Source: Alphaproteobacteria bacterium
GTDB lineage: Bacteria > Pseudomonadota > Alphaproteobacteria > Bin95
Assembly (NCBI GenBank): GCA_020638555.1
Contig: JACKII010000002.1
Span: forward strand, 992,001 to 1,056,000
Length of the DNA: 64,000 nt
Direction: 5' to 3'
Shown here: positions 35,982 through 46,847 of the stretch, one piece after another
Numbering within the stretch: position 1 is the stretch's first letter
Layout of the letters: every line of letters begins with the position of its first letter
Translations under genes and position numbers: made by a program
Notes under the pieces: generated by a model
What the model saw: only the letters and a program-made list of their open reading frames with translations
Databases searched by the model: none
What the model was told of the DNA's origin: nothing

Positions 35982-37184
35982 CTACGCGCGGCGGTCGGCG
36001 CCGCGCGCCAGCAGCCAGACCATGGCGCCGCCGGTGATGACCGCGAAGCCCAGGCTCGCGAACGCCCAGCCCCAGCCGGCGACGCTCTCCGGGCCGCCCG
36101 TGAGATCCAGCACGGTGCCGAACAGCACCGGGCCGACCAGGCCGCCGGCCGCGTTGGCCAGGGCCATGAACATCACCAGCGTGCCGCGGCTGCCCGCTTC
36201 CGCCACCGCCATGGCGCCGCCGTTCACGACGCCGGAATCCGCCAGCACGAACAGATTGTGGCCCAGGATCAGGAGCAGCAGCAGCCAGAACGGCCAGGCC
36301 GCCGCAAACCCGACCAGACAGGCAAACAGGCCGGAGACGATCATCACCAGCGCCGTGACGCGGGCATAGCCGGCCCGCACGCCCGCCTCGCCGCCCGCAA
36401 ACGAGGTCGGCGAGCCCATCAGGATCAACAGCGTCGTCACCGCCGGGATCAGCCACAGCAGCTCCAGCCGGCCGTGCAGGGTCACGGCGAACACATAGAA
36501 GGCGACGCTCCAGGCGCGCACGCCCAGCAACTCGACCGTGTGCATGAACGCGGCGAAGCCGAAGCCCAGCACCGGCCGGTTGCGCACGATCGGCCCCAGA
36601 TCGAACAGCGAGCGTTTCGGCCCGGCCTCCGGCGCTGCGGGCCGCAGCAGGAACAGGGCCAGCAGAAACGCGACCGACGACGCGATGGCCGGCAGGGCGT
36701 AGGAGGCCTGCCAGCCGAACGCCTTCGCCAGTTCGGCGGCGATCACCACGCTGGAACTGGCGCAGATCGGAAAGCTGGAAACGTAGCGCGACGTGGCCCG
36801 CGGCCGGTCCGCCGCCGGCACCCGGTCGCCGATCGCCTTGACGCCGACCATATAGGTGCCGGCGAACCCCAGCCCCTGAATGCCGCGAAACACCAGGGCG
36901 CTGGCGAACCCGTCCGCGAACAGGGCAAAACCGCCATAGCCGACGACATTGGCGATGGCACCGGCCAGCATCACCCGCCGCGCGTCGATCCGGTCGGTGA
37001 TGGTCAGGAACGGAATGGCCAGGGTCGAGGTCAGCCCCATGATGCCGTTCAGCCAGCCGGCCTCGGTGCCGCTCAGGCTCCATTGCTCGATGAAGAACGG
37101 CAGCAGCGTGGCCGTCGCGTGCATGCCCAGCAGGTTCAGCCCCAAAAAGGCACACATCAAAAACACGAGACGATTGGTCGACAT
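35982..37184 (-). CDS. MFS transporter (YbfB/YcaD-like)
   Basis: 400 residues from ATG 37184, about 12 hydrophobic segments. The loop between helices 2 and 3 (TITDRIDARRVMLAGAI) and the helix-5 region (RGIQGLGFAGTYMVGVKAIG) fit the major facilitator superfamily. A long upstream open frame overlaps pleD in another frame and is not coding. Substrate unknown. It faces lolD and is on the same strand as pleD, 125 bases downstream. Confidence 0.85.
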   Translation of the reverse strand: MSTNRLVFLMCAFLGLNLLGMHATATLLPFFIEQWSLSGTEAGWLNGIMGLTSTLAIPFLTITDRIDARRVMLAGAIANVVGYGGFALFADGFASALVFRGIQGLGFAGTYMVGVKAIGDRVPAADRPRATSRYVSSFPICASSSVVIAAELAKAFGWQASYALPAIASSVAFLLALFLLRPAAPEAGPKRSLFDLGPIVRNRPVLGFGFAAFMHTVELLGVRAWSVAFYVFAVTLHGRLELLWLIPAVTTLLILMGSPTSFAGGEAGVRAGYARVTALVMIVSGLFACLVGFAAAWPFWLLLLLILGHNLFVLADSGVVNGGAMAVAEAGSRGTLVMFMALANAAGGLVGPVLFGTVLDLTGGPESVAGWGWAFASLGFAVITGGAMVWLLARGADRRA

Positions 37185-37309
37185 CGCGCGCAACGGCACC
37201 TCGGCAGGGCTGGCACAAAGGCGGCCAGCATCGACGCTTCGGCAGGGGTTGGCAATGTGGGAGGCGGATAGGGGCCGGCGCGCGGCGCGGGCCATCGCTC
37301 GCCGCGGCG

Positions 37310-38731
<1,422 letters not shown>

Positions 38732-38828
38732 GGGTGTTCCGCCCCGGCTGCGCTGGTGCCTGTAGGCGACGGTGCGTTTTCGGCACCGCCGATGCAGCAG
38801 AGGCTAGTGGGCTGCCACGAACGCCCGG

Positions 38829-39203
38829 TTAACGACGACCGTTCAAATGTTTGCGAACCGTCTCGATGAATGTCGCGACCTTGATGGGCTTGGACAGATA
38901 ATCCTCGCAACCGCCCTGACGGATTTTTTCCTCATCGCCCTTCATGGCGAAGGCGGTCACCGCAATAATGGGAATCCGGCAAAGAAGATCGTCGGCTTTT
39001 AACCATTTGGCAACTTCCAGGCCGGAGACTTCCGGCAACTGGATGTCCATCAGGATCAGGTCGGGCTTCTCGCTTCGGGCGAGGCGCATGGCCGACACGC
39101 CGTCATTGGTCTGGATGGTTTCATAGCCGTTGGCGCGCAGCAAATCGTTGAACAGTTTCATGTTCAATTCGTTGTCTTCGACGATCAAAATCCGATGTGC
39201 CAT
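38829..39203 (-). CDS. divK: Single-domain response regulator DivK
   Basis: 124 residues from ATG 39203. A lone receiver domain with acidic pocket VEDNELNMKLF, phospho-acceptor Asp53 (LILMDIQLPEVSG) and Lys105 (YLSKPI). No output domain. DivK signals through the DivJ/PleC kinases and DivL-CckA to CtrA, coordinating cell cycle and polarity. The AT-richer gap 39204-39429 upstream should hold its promoter, and that of the divergent dinB. Confidence 0.94.
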   Translation of the reverse strand: MAHRILIVEDNELNMKLFNDLLRANGYETIQTNDGVSAMRLARSEKPDLILMDIQLPEVSGLEVAKWLKADDLLCRIPIIAVTAFAMKGDEEKIRQGGCEDYLSKPIKVATFIETVRKHLNGRR

Positions 39204-39429
39204 GGCTGTTGGGCGTGCTGCGGGTTCTCGGTAATCCACTCACCTGAGCGGAGTTCGGTACCATTTGCAACCAAAAATAGTTGGGAAGTGTTTAACGCAC
39301 CACCCACTTCCTCGGGCGGGGCGGTTTGCTCTCATTTTGTTCTTACGACACGTTCGATAAATCCGACAGAATGATTTATCATTACCGCTGACATTCGAAT
39401 TCGCCAAAGCCGCTTGGCGCTGTTGCACG

Positions 39430-40626
39430 ATGGGCGCCATGCCGGGTCTCTGCCGCGATTGCCTGACAACCAGCCTGCCGCCCGGCGCCCGGCGCTGTTC
39501 CGCTTGCGGCTCGCCGCGGCTGATCGTGCACGACGAGCTGTTTTCGCTACAAGTCGCCCATGTCGATTGCGACGCCTTCTATGCCACGATCGAGAAACGC
39601 GACCGCCCGGAGCTGCGCGACCAGCCGCTGGTGATCGGCGGCGGGCGTCGGGGGGTGGTCGCCGCGGCCTGCTATATCGCCCGGCGCTATGGGGTGCGCT
39701 CGGCCATGCCGATGTTCAAGGCGCGCGTCGCCTGTCCCCATGCTCAGGTGGTGCGGCCCAACATGGCGAAATATCAGGCCGTCGGCCGGGACATGCGGGC
39801 GTTGATGCGGGCGGTCACGCCTCTGGTCGAGCCGCTTTCCATCGACGAGGCGTTCCTGGATTTCCGCGGGCAACACACGGGGGAGGGGGAGGCCGCCGCC
39901 CCGGAACCGCCCGCCCTGCAACTCGCCCGCCTGGCGCTCCGGGCCGAGCGCGAGCTGGGCATCACCATATCGGTCGGCCTGGGGGCGAACAAATTCCTGG
40001 CCAAGATGGCCTCGGACCTGGACAAGCCCCGCGGTTTCGCCGTCATCGGCCGGGCCGAGGCGCGGGCGTTTCTGGCCACCAAGCCGGTCGGCATGATTTT
40101 CGGCGTCGGCCGTGCGATGCGCGAGCGGCTGGAGGCCGACGGCATCCGCCGCATCGGCCAACTCTGCGGGGTTCCGCCGGCGGTGCTGGAGCAGCGCTAC
40201 GGCAGTTTCGGCGAGCGCCTCGCCCCGTTCTGCCGCGGTGTCGACCGGCGCAGCGTCAGGCCCTCGCGCCCGACCAAGAGCATTTCCAACGAGACCACGT
40301 TCGAGGACCCCATCGCCGCCGCCGATGCCCTCTCCGCCCGGCTGGAAGGGTTGTGCGGGCGCGTCGCCGGCCGGCTGGAAGCCCAGGCCTATCGCGGCCA
40401 GACCGTGGTGCTGAAGCTGAAAACCGCCGGCTTCCAGATTCTCACCCGCAGCCACACTTTGGCCGAACCGACCGCGTCTGCCACCGACATTTTCATTGCG
40501 GCCGAGACCATGCTGCGGCGCGAGGCGACCGGCATGGCCTTTCGCCTGATCGGCGTCGGCGTCTCCAACCTGGTGCAGGGCCTGGACGGCGACGACGCGG
40601 CACTTTGGGACGAGGCGCGGCCCTAG
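39430..40626 (+). CDS. dinB: DNA polymerase IV with N-terminal zinc-ribbon-like extension
   Basis: 398 residues. The first 35 residues carry CxxC...CxxC (Cys8, Cys11, Cys23, Cys26), likely a zinc ribbon. The Y-family polymerase core follows: DCDAFYATIEKRD (metal site near 46), YIARRYGVRSAMPMFKA, and SIDEAFLDF at 137-145 with the second pair of acidic ligands. Thumb and little-finger regions follow. It copies past damaged bases with low fidelity. The extension precedes the usual start of DinB and, from memory, occurs in some alphaproteobacterial members. No clear LexA site was found upstream. Confidence 0.92.
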   Translation: MGAMPGLCRDCLTTSLPPGARRCSACGSPRLIVHDELFSLQVAHVDCDAFYATIEKRDRPELRDQPLVIGGGRRGVVAAACYIARRYGVRSAMPMFKARVACPHAQVVRPNMAKYQAVGRDMRALMRAVTPLVEPLSIDEAFLDFRGQHTGEGEAAAPEPPALQLARLALRAERELGITISVGLGANKFLAKMASDLDKPRGFAVIGRAEARAFLATKPVGMIFGVGRAMRERLEADGIRRIGQLCGVPPAVLEQRYGSFGERLAPFCRGVDRRSVRPSRPTKSISNETTFEDPIAAADALSARLEGLCGRVAGRLEAQAYRGQTVVLKLKTAGFQILTRSHTLAEPTASATDIFIAAETMLRREATGMAFRLIGVGVSNLVQGLDGDDAALWDEARP

Positions 40627-40752
40627 CTTGCCCCGGCCTTGTGTTGCGCCGGTCCCATCCTTAGGTTTGGCGCCGGACATTCGTTCTTGGCCGGGTCGGA
40701 CGGTCTCAGCCTCCGTTGTGTCCTGTTCACCACACGAATAAGAGGCTTCTTC

Positions 40753-41478
40753 ATGACGCGTTTGCTCGCCGGCATTGCCGCCATTCCCCTGTTGCTCTCC
40801 GTGCCGGCCCTTGCCCAGGATGCCGCGAAGGACGCGGCCAGGTCCCCGGCGCCGCTGGAAACCCTGGAACAGCGCTACAGCTATATGGTGGGCATGCAAC
40901 TCGCCAACGGGATGATGCAGCAGGGGCTGCACGAGAATCTCGACGTCGACGCGTTCGCCCAGGCCTTGCGCGACCGCTTCGCCGGCGAGAAGCCGCGCCT
41001 GACCGCCGAGCAGATGCAGGAAACCGTCCAGGCAATGCGCGAGAAAGAGGACGCCGAGAAGACCGCCGCGGGCGAGAAGGCGAAGACCGATGGCGCGGCG
41101 TTCCTGGCCGCGAACAAGGCGAAGCCCGACGTGACCACGACGGCCAGCGGCCTGCAATACACGGTGACCACCGCCGGCACCGGGCCGAAGCCCCAGGCGT
41201 CCGACCAGGTGAAGGTGCATTACGAGGGCCGCCTGCTGGACGGCACCGTGTTCGACAGCTCCTATGCCCGTGGCGAGCCGGCGACGTTCGGCGTGACCCA
41301 GGTGATTCCGGGCTGGCAGGAAGCGTTGCAGTTGATGCCGGTCGGCTCGAAATGGGAGGTCTGGATCCCGTCCGACCTGGCGTATGGCGCACAGGGCGCC
41401 GGCGGCGCCATTGGCCCGAACGAGACCCTGAGCTTTACCATCGAGCTGATGGAAATCGTTCCCGCGAAAGCAAAGTAG
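40753..41478 (+). CDS. Exported FKBP-type peptidyl-prolyl isomerase (Mip/FkpA-like)
   Basis: 241 residues from ATG 40753. A signal peptide of about 21 residues ends VPALA-QD. A helical dimerisation region spans about 35-135 (YSYMVGMQLANGMMQQGL, the usual FKBP-N domain). The catalytic FKBP domain covers about 140-240 (VKVHYEGRLLDGTVFDSSY, then VIPGWQEALQLMPVGSKWE). It helps fold periplasmic or outer-membrane proteins by proline isomerisation. Confidence 0.92.
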   Translation: MTRLLAGIAAIPLLLSVPALAQDAAKDAARSPAPLETLEQRYSYMVGMQLANGMMQQGLHENLDVDAFAQALRDRFAGEKPRLTAEQMQETVQAMREKEDAEKTAAGEKAKTDGAAFLAANKAKPDVTTTASGLQYTVTTAGTGPKPQASDQVKVHYEGRLLDGTVFDSSYARGEPATFGVTQVIPGWQEALQLMPVGSKWEVWIPSDLAYGAQGAGGAIGPNETLSFTIELMEIVPAKAK

Positions 41479-41770
41479 AGTGCGTATCCCGGAGCCTGCG
41501 GAGCGGGCATCCGGGACCGCGCGCGCTCGCGAACACCGCTGCCGGCGGTGTTCGAAGGATGCCGCCGGCCCCGGACGGCGGCTCTGCCCCCTCCGGGGAA
41601 CACTCTCAACCTGCAAATAAAAGCATGTTTCCCGGCCGCCGCAGAGCGGTGGGCCGGGACCGCTCGCTCTCGCGAACACCATTGCCGGCGGTGTTCGAAG
41701 GATGCCGCCGGCCCCGGATGGCGGCCCCGCCCTCTCCGGGGTTCACCGTCACCTGATCTTGGTGCGACGT
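41479..41770. repeat. Two tandem copies of a GC-rich intergenic repeat
   Basis: Copies near 41491-41613 and 41624-41753 share the blocks GCCGGCGGTGTTCGAAGGAT and GCCGCCGGCCCCGGA, each followed by a GGCGG...CCTCTCCGGGG tail. No gene is present. Related units lie at 43033-43215, 50806-50961 and 60530-60655. The copies contain inverted repeats able to form long GC-rich hairpins. Confidence 0.75.
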
Positions 41771-41777
41771 CCGCGGT

Positions 41778-42959
41778 TCAAATCGCCAGATCGCGGGTGT
41801 GATAGTCGCGGATCACCCGGTCGAACGTCTCCGGCGTCAGGCGGAACTCGTCCTCCAGCCCTGCGAACGGCTTGTAGGCGAACGGTGGTTCGTCCGGATG
41901 GGTCTGGTGGCGGGCGTCGATGGCGACCTGGATCACGGCCGAGCGGTCGAACACCCGCTGCTCGTCATAGACGAGTTCGCTCGATTCCATGCTGAGCGCC
42001 GCCTTCTGCCCCAGCACCGACGTGCGGCGGTGGAAGCCGAAGGTCAGCGAGATGCGCAGATCGGGCGAGGTGTTGGCGAACGAGCCGTGCACCATCTGGC
42101 GGTTGACGATGGTCACGTCGCCGGGGTTGCAGACCAGCGGCACCGCGCCCGGCAGCTTCTCGTCGCCGCCATTGGCCGCGACCATGCCCTTGATGTCCGC
42201 CTTGCCGCCCTTGTGCGTGCCGGGCACGACCCAGAGGCAGTTGGCCGGCGTCGTCGGGTACAACTGCACCTGAAAGTTGAAGCCGTGAATGCCTTCGTCC
42301 CAGTCCGGGTTGGTCCAGTGGGTGACGCCGTCCTGGTGCCAGGACACCGAGCCGCCCAGGCCCGGTTGCTTGACGAAGATGGCATCGTTGAACGGCACGA
42401 AGTCGTCGCCGTTGATGGACGCGGCGACGGCCAGCAGGCCCGGATGGCCATAGACCCGCAGGCCGGCCGGCATGGTCTGGCACATGGCGTACATCAGGAA
42501 CACCACATGCTCCGGCGCATCCGCATCGGCCTGGGGCTGGGCCATCTGGGTCGGATGCCGCCCGCCCAGCACGGCCGTGCCGCCCCAGGGGTCGGCCAGG
42601 GGCTTGGTGTAGCGGTAGGGGAAGCGGGCGAAGTCCAAGCCCATGGCCGGACGGCCCTGCCGGTCCACTTTCGCGTCGGGGCCGACGGGCGCGCGCTCCA
42701 GCATGTTCTGGGCATCGGCGCGCAATTCCTCGACCTCGGCCGCGTCGATCACGCCTTCGAAGATATAGTAGCCGTGCTTCCAGTAGGCGGCGACGATGTC
42801 CGGGTGCAGCTTGCCGTCTGCGGTCAGGCGCAGCGGGCCGCGATTGCCGATTTCGGCGGCGAGGCGCACGCCTTCCTTCTGATAGGCGGCCATGCCGGCG
42901 GCATGCTCGGCCTGGGTGAGGGGTTTGGGGGTGGCGACGGTGCCAACGACATCATTCAT
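41778..42959 (-). CDS. Phytanoyl-CoA dioxygenase (PhyH)-family oxygenase
   Basis: 393 residues. The Fe(II)/2-oxoglutarate facial triad is visible: His208 and Asp210 in SWHQDGVTH, distal His291 in MVHGSFANTSPD, and Arg302 just after it for 2-oxoglutarate binding. The jelly-roll strands around GFNFQVQLYP and LWVVPGTHKGG fit the PhyH family, whose bacterial members hydroxylate varied small molecules. Its partner and substrate are unknown. It is flanked on both sides by GC-rich repeats. Confidence 0.87.
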   Translation of the reverse strand: MNDVVGTVATPKPLTQAEHAAGMAAYQKEGVRLAAEIGNRGPLRLTADGKLHPDIVAAYWKHGYYIFEGVIDAAEVEELRADAQNMLERAPVGPDAKVDRQGRPAMGLDFARFPYRYTKPLADPWGGTAVLGGRHPTQMAQPQADADAPEHVVFLMYAMCQTMPAGLRVYGHPGLLAVAASINGDDFVPFNDAIFVKQPGLGGSVSWHQDGVTHWTNPDWDEGIHGFNFQVQLYPTTPANCLWVVPGTHKGGKADIKGMVAANGGDEKLPGAVPLVCNPGDVTIVNRQMVHGSFANTSPDLRISLTFGFHRRTSVLGQKAALSMESSELVYDEQRVFDRSAVIQVAIDARHQTHPDEPPFAYKPFAGLEDEFRLTPETFDRVIRDYHTRDLAI

Positions 42960-43032
42960 GGCGCGTTCCTCTCGGGAGGTTGCTTTGCGTCATTTCTGCT
43001 GAACCGCGCCGTGCAAGGCAACCGGAATATTG

Positions 43033-43215
43033 TCCCCCAGGGGGTGGAGCCGCCGCGATGCACCCCGGAGGTGGCGGAGCCGCCGTGATGTACCCCAGAG
43101 GTGGCGGAGCCGCCATCCGGGGCCGGTGTCGTCCATCGAACACGGTCACCGGCGGTGTTCGCTCCCGCCAAGCGGTCCCGGCCCACCGCTCCGCGGCGGC
43201 CGGGATACGCGGTCA
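43033..43215. repeat. Short tandem array plus GC-rich intergenic repeat
   Basis: At 43033-43120 a unit of about 30 bases with GGTGGCGGAGCCGCC occurs about three times. Immediately after it lies a diverged copy of the repeat family seen at 41491-41753 (CACCGGCGGTGTTCGCTCCC). The stretch separates ispG from the PhyH gene and reaches into the ispG stop. Confidence 0.7.
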
Positions 43216-44331
43216 CTCGGCTGCGACTGCGGCCTGTTCCGCCGCGATCTCTTTCGCCTTCGCCTCGATCAGGGCCACCATATGGTCGACGATGTCGGCG
43301 TTTTGCAGGCGGTGGTCCGGCTGGCCGGCGACATAGACCATGTGCGTGCCCTTGCCGCCACCGGTAATGCCCAGGTCGGTCTCCCGCGCCTCGCCGGGGC
43401 CGTTGACGACGCAGCCGATCACCGACACCGTCATCGGCGTCGTGATGTGGCCGAGGCGCTGCTCCAGCACTTCCACCGTCTTGATGACGTCGAACTGCTG
43501 GCGCGCACACGACGGGCACGAGATCACGTTGACGCCGCGATGGCGCAGGCCCAGCGACTTCAGGATGTCGAAGCCGACCTTCACCTCCTCGGTCACGTCG
43601 GCGGAGAGCGAGACCCTGAGCGTGTCGCCGATGCCGGCCCAGAGCAGCGCGCCCAGCCCGATGGCGCTCTTCACCGTGCCGGTGCGCAGGCCGCCGGCCT
43701 CGGTCACGCCCAGGTGCAAGGGATAGTCGCAGACCTCCGCCAGTTGCTGGTAGGCCGCGACCGCCAGCATCGGGTCCGATGCCTTGCAGGAGATCTTGAA
43801 CTCGAAAAAGTCGTTGTCTTCCAGGATTTGGATGTGGCGCTGGGCGCTTTCGACCATGGCTTCGGGGCAGGGCTCACCATAGCGCTCCAGCAGGTCGCGC
43901 TCCAGCGAGCCGCCGTTGACGCCGATGCGGATCGAGCAGCCATGGTCCTTCGCCGCCTGGATCACCTCCCGCACCCGGTCGTTGGAGCCGATATTGCCGG
44001 GATTGATGCGCAGGCAGGCCGCGCCAGCCTCCGCGGCCTCGATGGCGCGGCGATAGTGGAAGTGGATGTCGGCGACGATGGGCACGCGGGCCGCCTTGCA
44101 GATCGCCGGCATGGCCGCGGTCGATGCCTCGTCGGGGCAGGAGACGCGGACGATATCGGCGCCGGCCTCCTCGGCGCGGCGGATCTGGTCGATGGTGGCG
44201 CCGGCGTCGCTGGTCAGTGTGTTGGTCATGGTCTGCACCGTGATCGGCGCATCGCCGCCGACCGGCACGTGGCCGACCATGATCTTGCGGGACTTGCGGC
44301 GAAGGATCTGGCGATAGGGGCGAAGGGTCAT
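43213..44331 (-). CDS. ispG: 4-hydroxy-3-methylbut-2-enyl diphosphate synthase IspG
   Basis: 372 residues from ATG 44331 (M-T-L-R-P-Y-R-Q); an upstream in-frame ATG at 44436 would add a non-conserved tail. The 4Fe-4S ligands are Cys272 and Cys275 (CPSCARQ) and Cys307 with Glu314 (GCVVNGPGE). LRINPGNIG near 107-115 is the TIM-barrel signature. It converts MEcPP to HMBPP in the methylerythritol pathway to isoprenoids. It is divergent from the lyase gene at 44561. Confidence 0.95.
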   Translation of the reverse strand: MTLRPYRQILRRKSRKIMVGHVPVGGDAPITVQTMTNTLTSDAGATIDQIRRAEEAGADIVRVSCPDEASTAAMPAICKAARVPIVADIHFHYRRAIEAAEAGAACLRINPGNIGSNDRVREVIQAAKDHGCSIRIGVNGGSLERDLLERYGEPCPEAMVESAQRHIQILEDNDFFEFKISCKASDPMLAVAAYQQLAEVCDYPLHLGVTEAGGLRTGTVKSAIGLGALLWAGIGDTLRVSLSADVTEEVKVGFDILKSLGLRHRGVNVISCPSCARQQFDVIKTVEVLEQRLGHITTPMTVSVIGCVVNGPGEARETDLGITGGGKGTHMVYVAGQPDHRLQNADIVDHMVALIEAKAKEIAAEQAAVAAE

Positions 44332-44560
44332 GCGAACCGTTCCCTTGAGCGACGACGCGGTCGGTGAGCGCCCCCTATACCCGATCATGGCCCGCCGAAC
44401 CAGTCGCACCCCGCCGCAGGCCGGGCGCCTGTCCACGCGGCGACGGCCGGCGCGCTTTCGGTCTTGGTGCCGCGGGGATCGAAATGGTAGCGTGATCCCT
44501 CAAGCGTTGGCCCCGCCGCGCGTTTCCGCGATCACAGTCAGCCGAAAGGGCGCATGCGCC

Positions 44561-45535
44561 ATGTCCGACCTGCCAGCCAAAGTCAGCATCCACGAGGAAG
44601 GCCCGCGCGAGGGCTTCCAGATCGAAAAAGGGCCGATCCCGACCGCGCGCAAGATCGAGCTGATCGACGCGCTCTCGGAAACCGGTCTGAAAAAAATCCA
44701 GGTCGCGAGCTTCGTCTCGCCGCGCGCCGTCCCCGGCTGGGCGGACGCGGATGAGGTGGTGCGCGGCTTCAAGCGCAAGCCCGGCATCAACTACCATGTG
44801 CTCTGGCTGAACGAGAAAGGCCTGCAACGCGCCCTGATGCACCAGAAAGAGGGCGCGGGGCTGGACATGTTCGGCTCGATCTCGACCACCGCGTCCGAGA
44901 CCTTCATGCGCAAGAACACCAATCGCGGCTATGAGGACAATGTCCGTATCCAGGGCAACCAGATCAAAATCTACCAGGAAAACAATATCCCGGTGGTGCG
45001 CGCCAGCATCATGACCGCCTTCGGCTGCAATTACGAAGGCCCGGTCGAGGTGGCGACCGTTATCAAGCGCCTCGCCGAAATCCTGGCGCTGGCGGACGAG
45101 ATGGGCTGCAATATCGAATATGTGAGCCTGGCCGACACGATGGGCTGGGCCAACCCGTCCTCGGTGAAGCGGCTGGTCGGCGCGGTGCGGGACAAATGGC
45201 CGGAACTCGGCATCAACCTGCACCTGCACGACACCCGCGGCCTCGGCATCGCCAACGCCTATGCCGGCATGCAGATGGGCGTGACCGAATTCGACTCCGC
45301 CGTGGCGGGCCTCGGCGGCTGCCCGTTTGCGGCGCTGAAGGGCGCGGCCGGCAATGTCTGCACCGAGGATCTGGCCTTCCTCTGCGAGGAAATGGGCATC
45401 GAGACCGGTATCGACGTCGACAAGCTGGTGGCGGTCGCCCAACTGGCGGAGGAGATTGTCGGCCATCCGCTGGCGGGCTCGCTGATGCATGCGGGCACGC
45501 TGACGGCGGCCCGTGCGGCGGCGAAGGCGGCCTAG
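44561..45535 (+). CDS. Hydroxymethylglutaryl-CoA lyase-like enzyme
   Basis: 324 residues from ATG 44561. EGPREGFQ (13-20) holds the catalytic arginine region. HLHDTRGLG (221-229) supplies metal-binding histidines. GLGGCPFA (250-257) carries the catalytic Cys254 of the HMG-CoA lyase signature. It may split HMG-CoA into acetyl-CoA and acetoacetate (leucine breakdown), or act on a related 3-hydroxy acyl-CoA. No other leucine-pathway gene is next to it, so the exact substrate is open. An MFS gene follows 82 bases later. Confidence 0.87.
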   Translation: MSDLPAKVSIHEEGPREGFQIEKGPIPTARKIELIDALSETGLKKIQVASFVSPRAVPGWADADEVVRGFKRKPGINYHVLWLNEKGLQRALMHQKEGAGLDMFGSISTTASETFMRKNTNRGYEDNVRIQGNQIKIYQENNIPVVRASIMTAFGCNYEGPVEVATVIKRLAEILALADEMGCNIEYVSLADTMGWANPSSVKRLVGAVRDKWPELGINLHLHDTRGLGIANAYAGMQMGVTEFDSAVAGLGGCPFAALKGAAGNVCTEDLAFLCEEMGIETGIDVDKLVAVAQLAEEIVGHPLAGSLMHAGTLTAARAAAKAA

Positions 45536-45617
45536 GCCCTCATCTTCCCCCCGAAATGGTATCGACTGTGCCCCGGCCGTTGCGCCGGGGCCTTCTGCGA
45601 TAGGGCCTCTGCCGGCC

Positions 45618-46847
45618 ATGCCGACGAAAGAACCCCTCGGTCCCGCGCTGCCGGTGTTGATCGGCGCTGCGGTCATGCTGGCCATGGCGATGGGCCTGCG
45701 CCAGAGCCTGGGCATTTTCCTGACGCCGATGACGGCGGACATCGCCCTTTCGGTCAGCGAGTTCACGCTGGCGATTGCGATCCAGAACCTGATCTGGGGC
45801 TTCACCCAGCCGGTGATCGGCGCCATGACCGTGCGGCTGGGTTTTCGCCTGCCGATGGTGCTGGGCGGGGTTCTGTTCTGCATCGGGTTGGTGCTGCTGG
45901 CGCTGGCAGACGGCTTCCTGATGGTGTTGCTGGGCGCCGGTGTCTGCATCGGCATGGCCATGGCGGCGACCTCGTCCGCCATGGCGCTGGCGGTGTCGTC
46001 GCGGGCCGTGCCGGCCTCCCGCCGCAGCCTGATTCTGGGGCTGGTCGGCAGCGCCAGTTCGGTCGGCGCGATGGTGGCGGCGCCGCTGGGGCAGGCGATT
46101 AACAGCTATACTGGCGACTGGCGCATCGGCATGGTCGGCTTCGCGTTGCTCGGCCTCTCGGTGATTCCGGCGGCTTGGATCGCCGGCCGGATCGACCGGG
46201 TGCACCTGCCGGCCCATGGCGGCAGCGACAGCCTGACCGCCCGCGACGCGCTGAAGGCCGCCCTGCGCCATCCGCCCTTTTTGGTGATGAGCGCCGCCTT
46301 CTTCGTCTGCGGCATGACGTTGATCTTCCTGCTGACCCATCTGCCGAATTACCTGGCGATTTGCGGCATGGACCCGATGTTGAGCGCCACGGCGCTGGCG
46401 ATCATTGGCGGGTTCAACATTGCCGGCAGCATCTTTTTCGGCTGGGCCGGCGGGCGCTGGAACAAGCAGGCGCTGCTGGGCATCATGTATCTGTGCCGGG
46501 CGGTGATTCTGACGGCCTATTTCATCGTGCCGCCGACGCCGGAAAGCACGATCCTGTTCGCCGGTTTCATGGGCTTTTTCTGGCTGGGCGTGTCGCCGCT
46601 GATCGCCGGATCGGTGATCGAGATGTTCGGGCTGCGCTGGCAGCCGATGTTGCAGGGCGTGACCTTCTTCGTGCACCAGTTCGGCAGCTTCGCCGGCGCG
46701 TTCGGCGGCGGCTATGTGTTCGACCTGACCGGCTCGTATGACCTGGCCTGGCGGGCCGGCGTGCTGATCGGGGCGGCGGCGGGCGTCGTGCAACTGACCG
46801 TCGCGCTCTGGCGGCCGCCGGCGCGGCCATTGCCGACCGCGGCGTGA
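45618..46847 (+). CDS. MFS transporter, monocarboxylate/oxalate-like
   Basis: 409 residues from ATG 45618, 12 hydrophobic segments. The N-terminus MGLRQSLGIFLTPM and the family's R-x-G-x-R loop-like segment (GAMTVRLGFRLPMV) resemble bacterial MFS carriers of organic acids. It follows the lyase-like gene on the same strand. That could link it to uptake of a carboxylic acid, but this is inference. Confidence 0.84.
   Translation: MPTKEPLGPALPVLIGAAVMLAMAMGLRQSLGIFLTPMTADIALSVSEFTLAIAIQNLIWGFTQPVIGAMTVRLGFRLPMVLGGVLFCIGLVLLALADGFLMVLLGAGVCIGMAMAATSSAMALAVSSRAVPASRRSLILGLVGSASSVGAMVAAPLGQAINSYTGDWRIGMVGFALLGLSVIPAAWIAGRIDRVHLPAHGGSDSLTARDALKAALRHPPFLVMSAAFFVCGMTLIFLLTHLPNYLAICGMDPMLSATALAIIGGFNIAGSIFFGWAGGRWNKQALLGIMYLCRAVILTAYFIVPPTPESTILFAGFMGFFWLGVSPLIAGSVIEMFGLRWQPMLQGVTFFVHQFGSFAGAFGGGYVFDLTGSYDLAWRAGVLIGAAAGVVQLTVALWRPPARPLPTAA

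Noticed and set aside
39349..39365. Possible LexA operator upstream of dinB (GTTC...GTTC)
   Set aside because: Spacing between the GTTC halves is nine bases, not the seven of the alphaproteobacterial LexA site.
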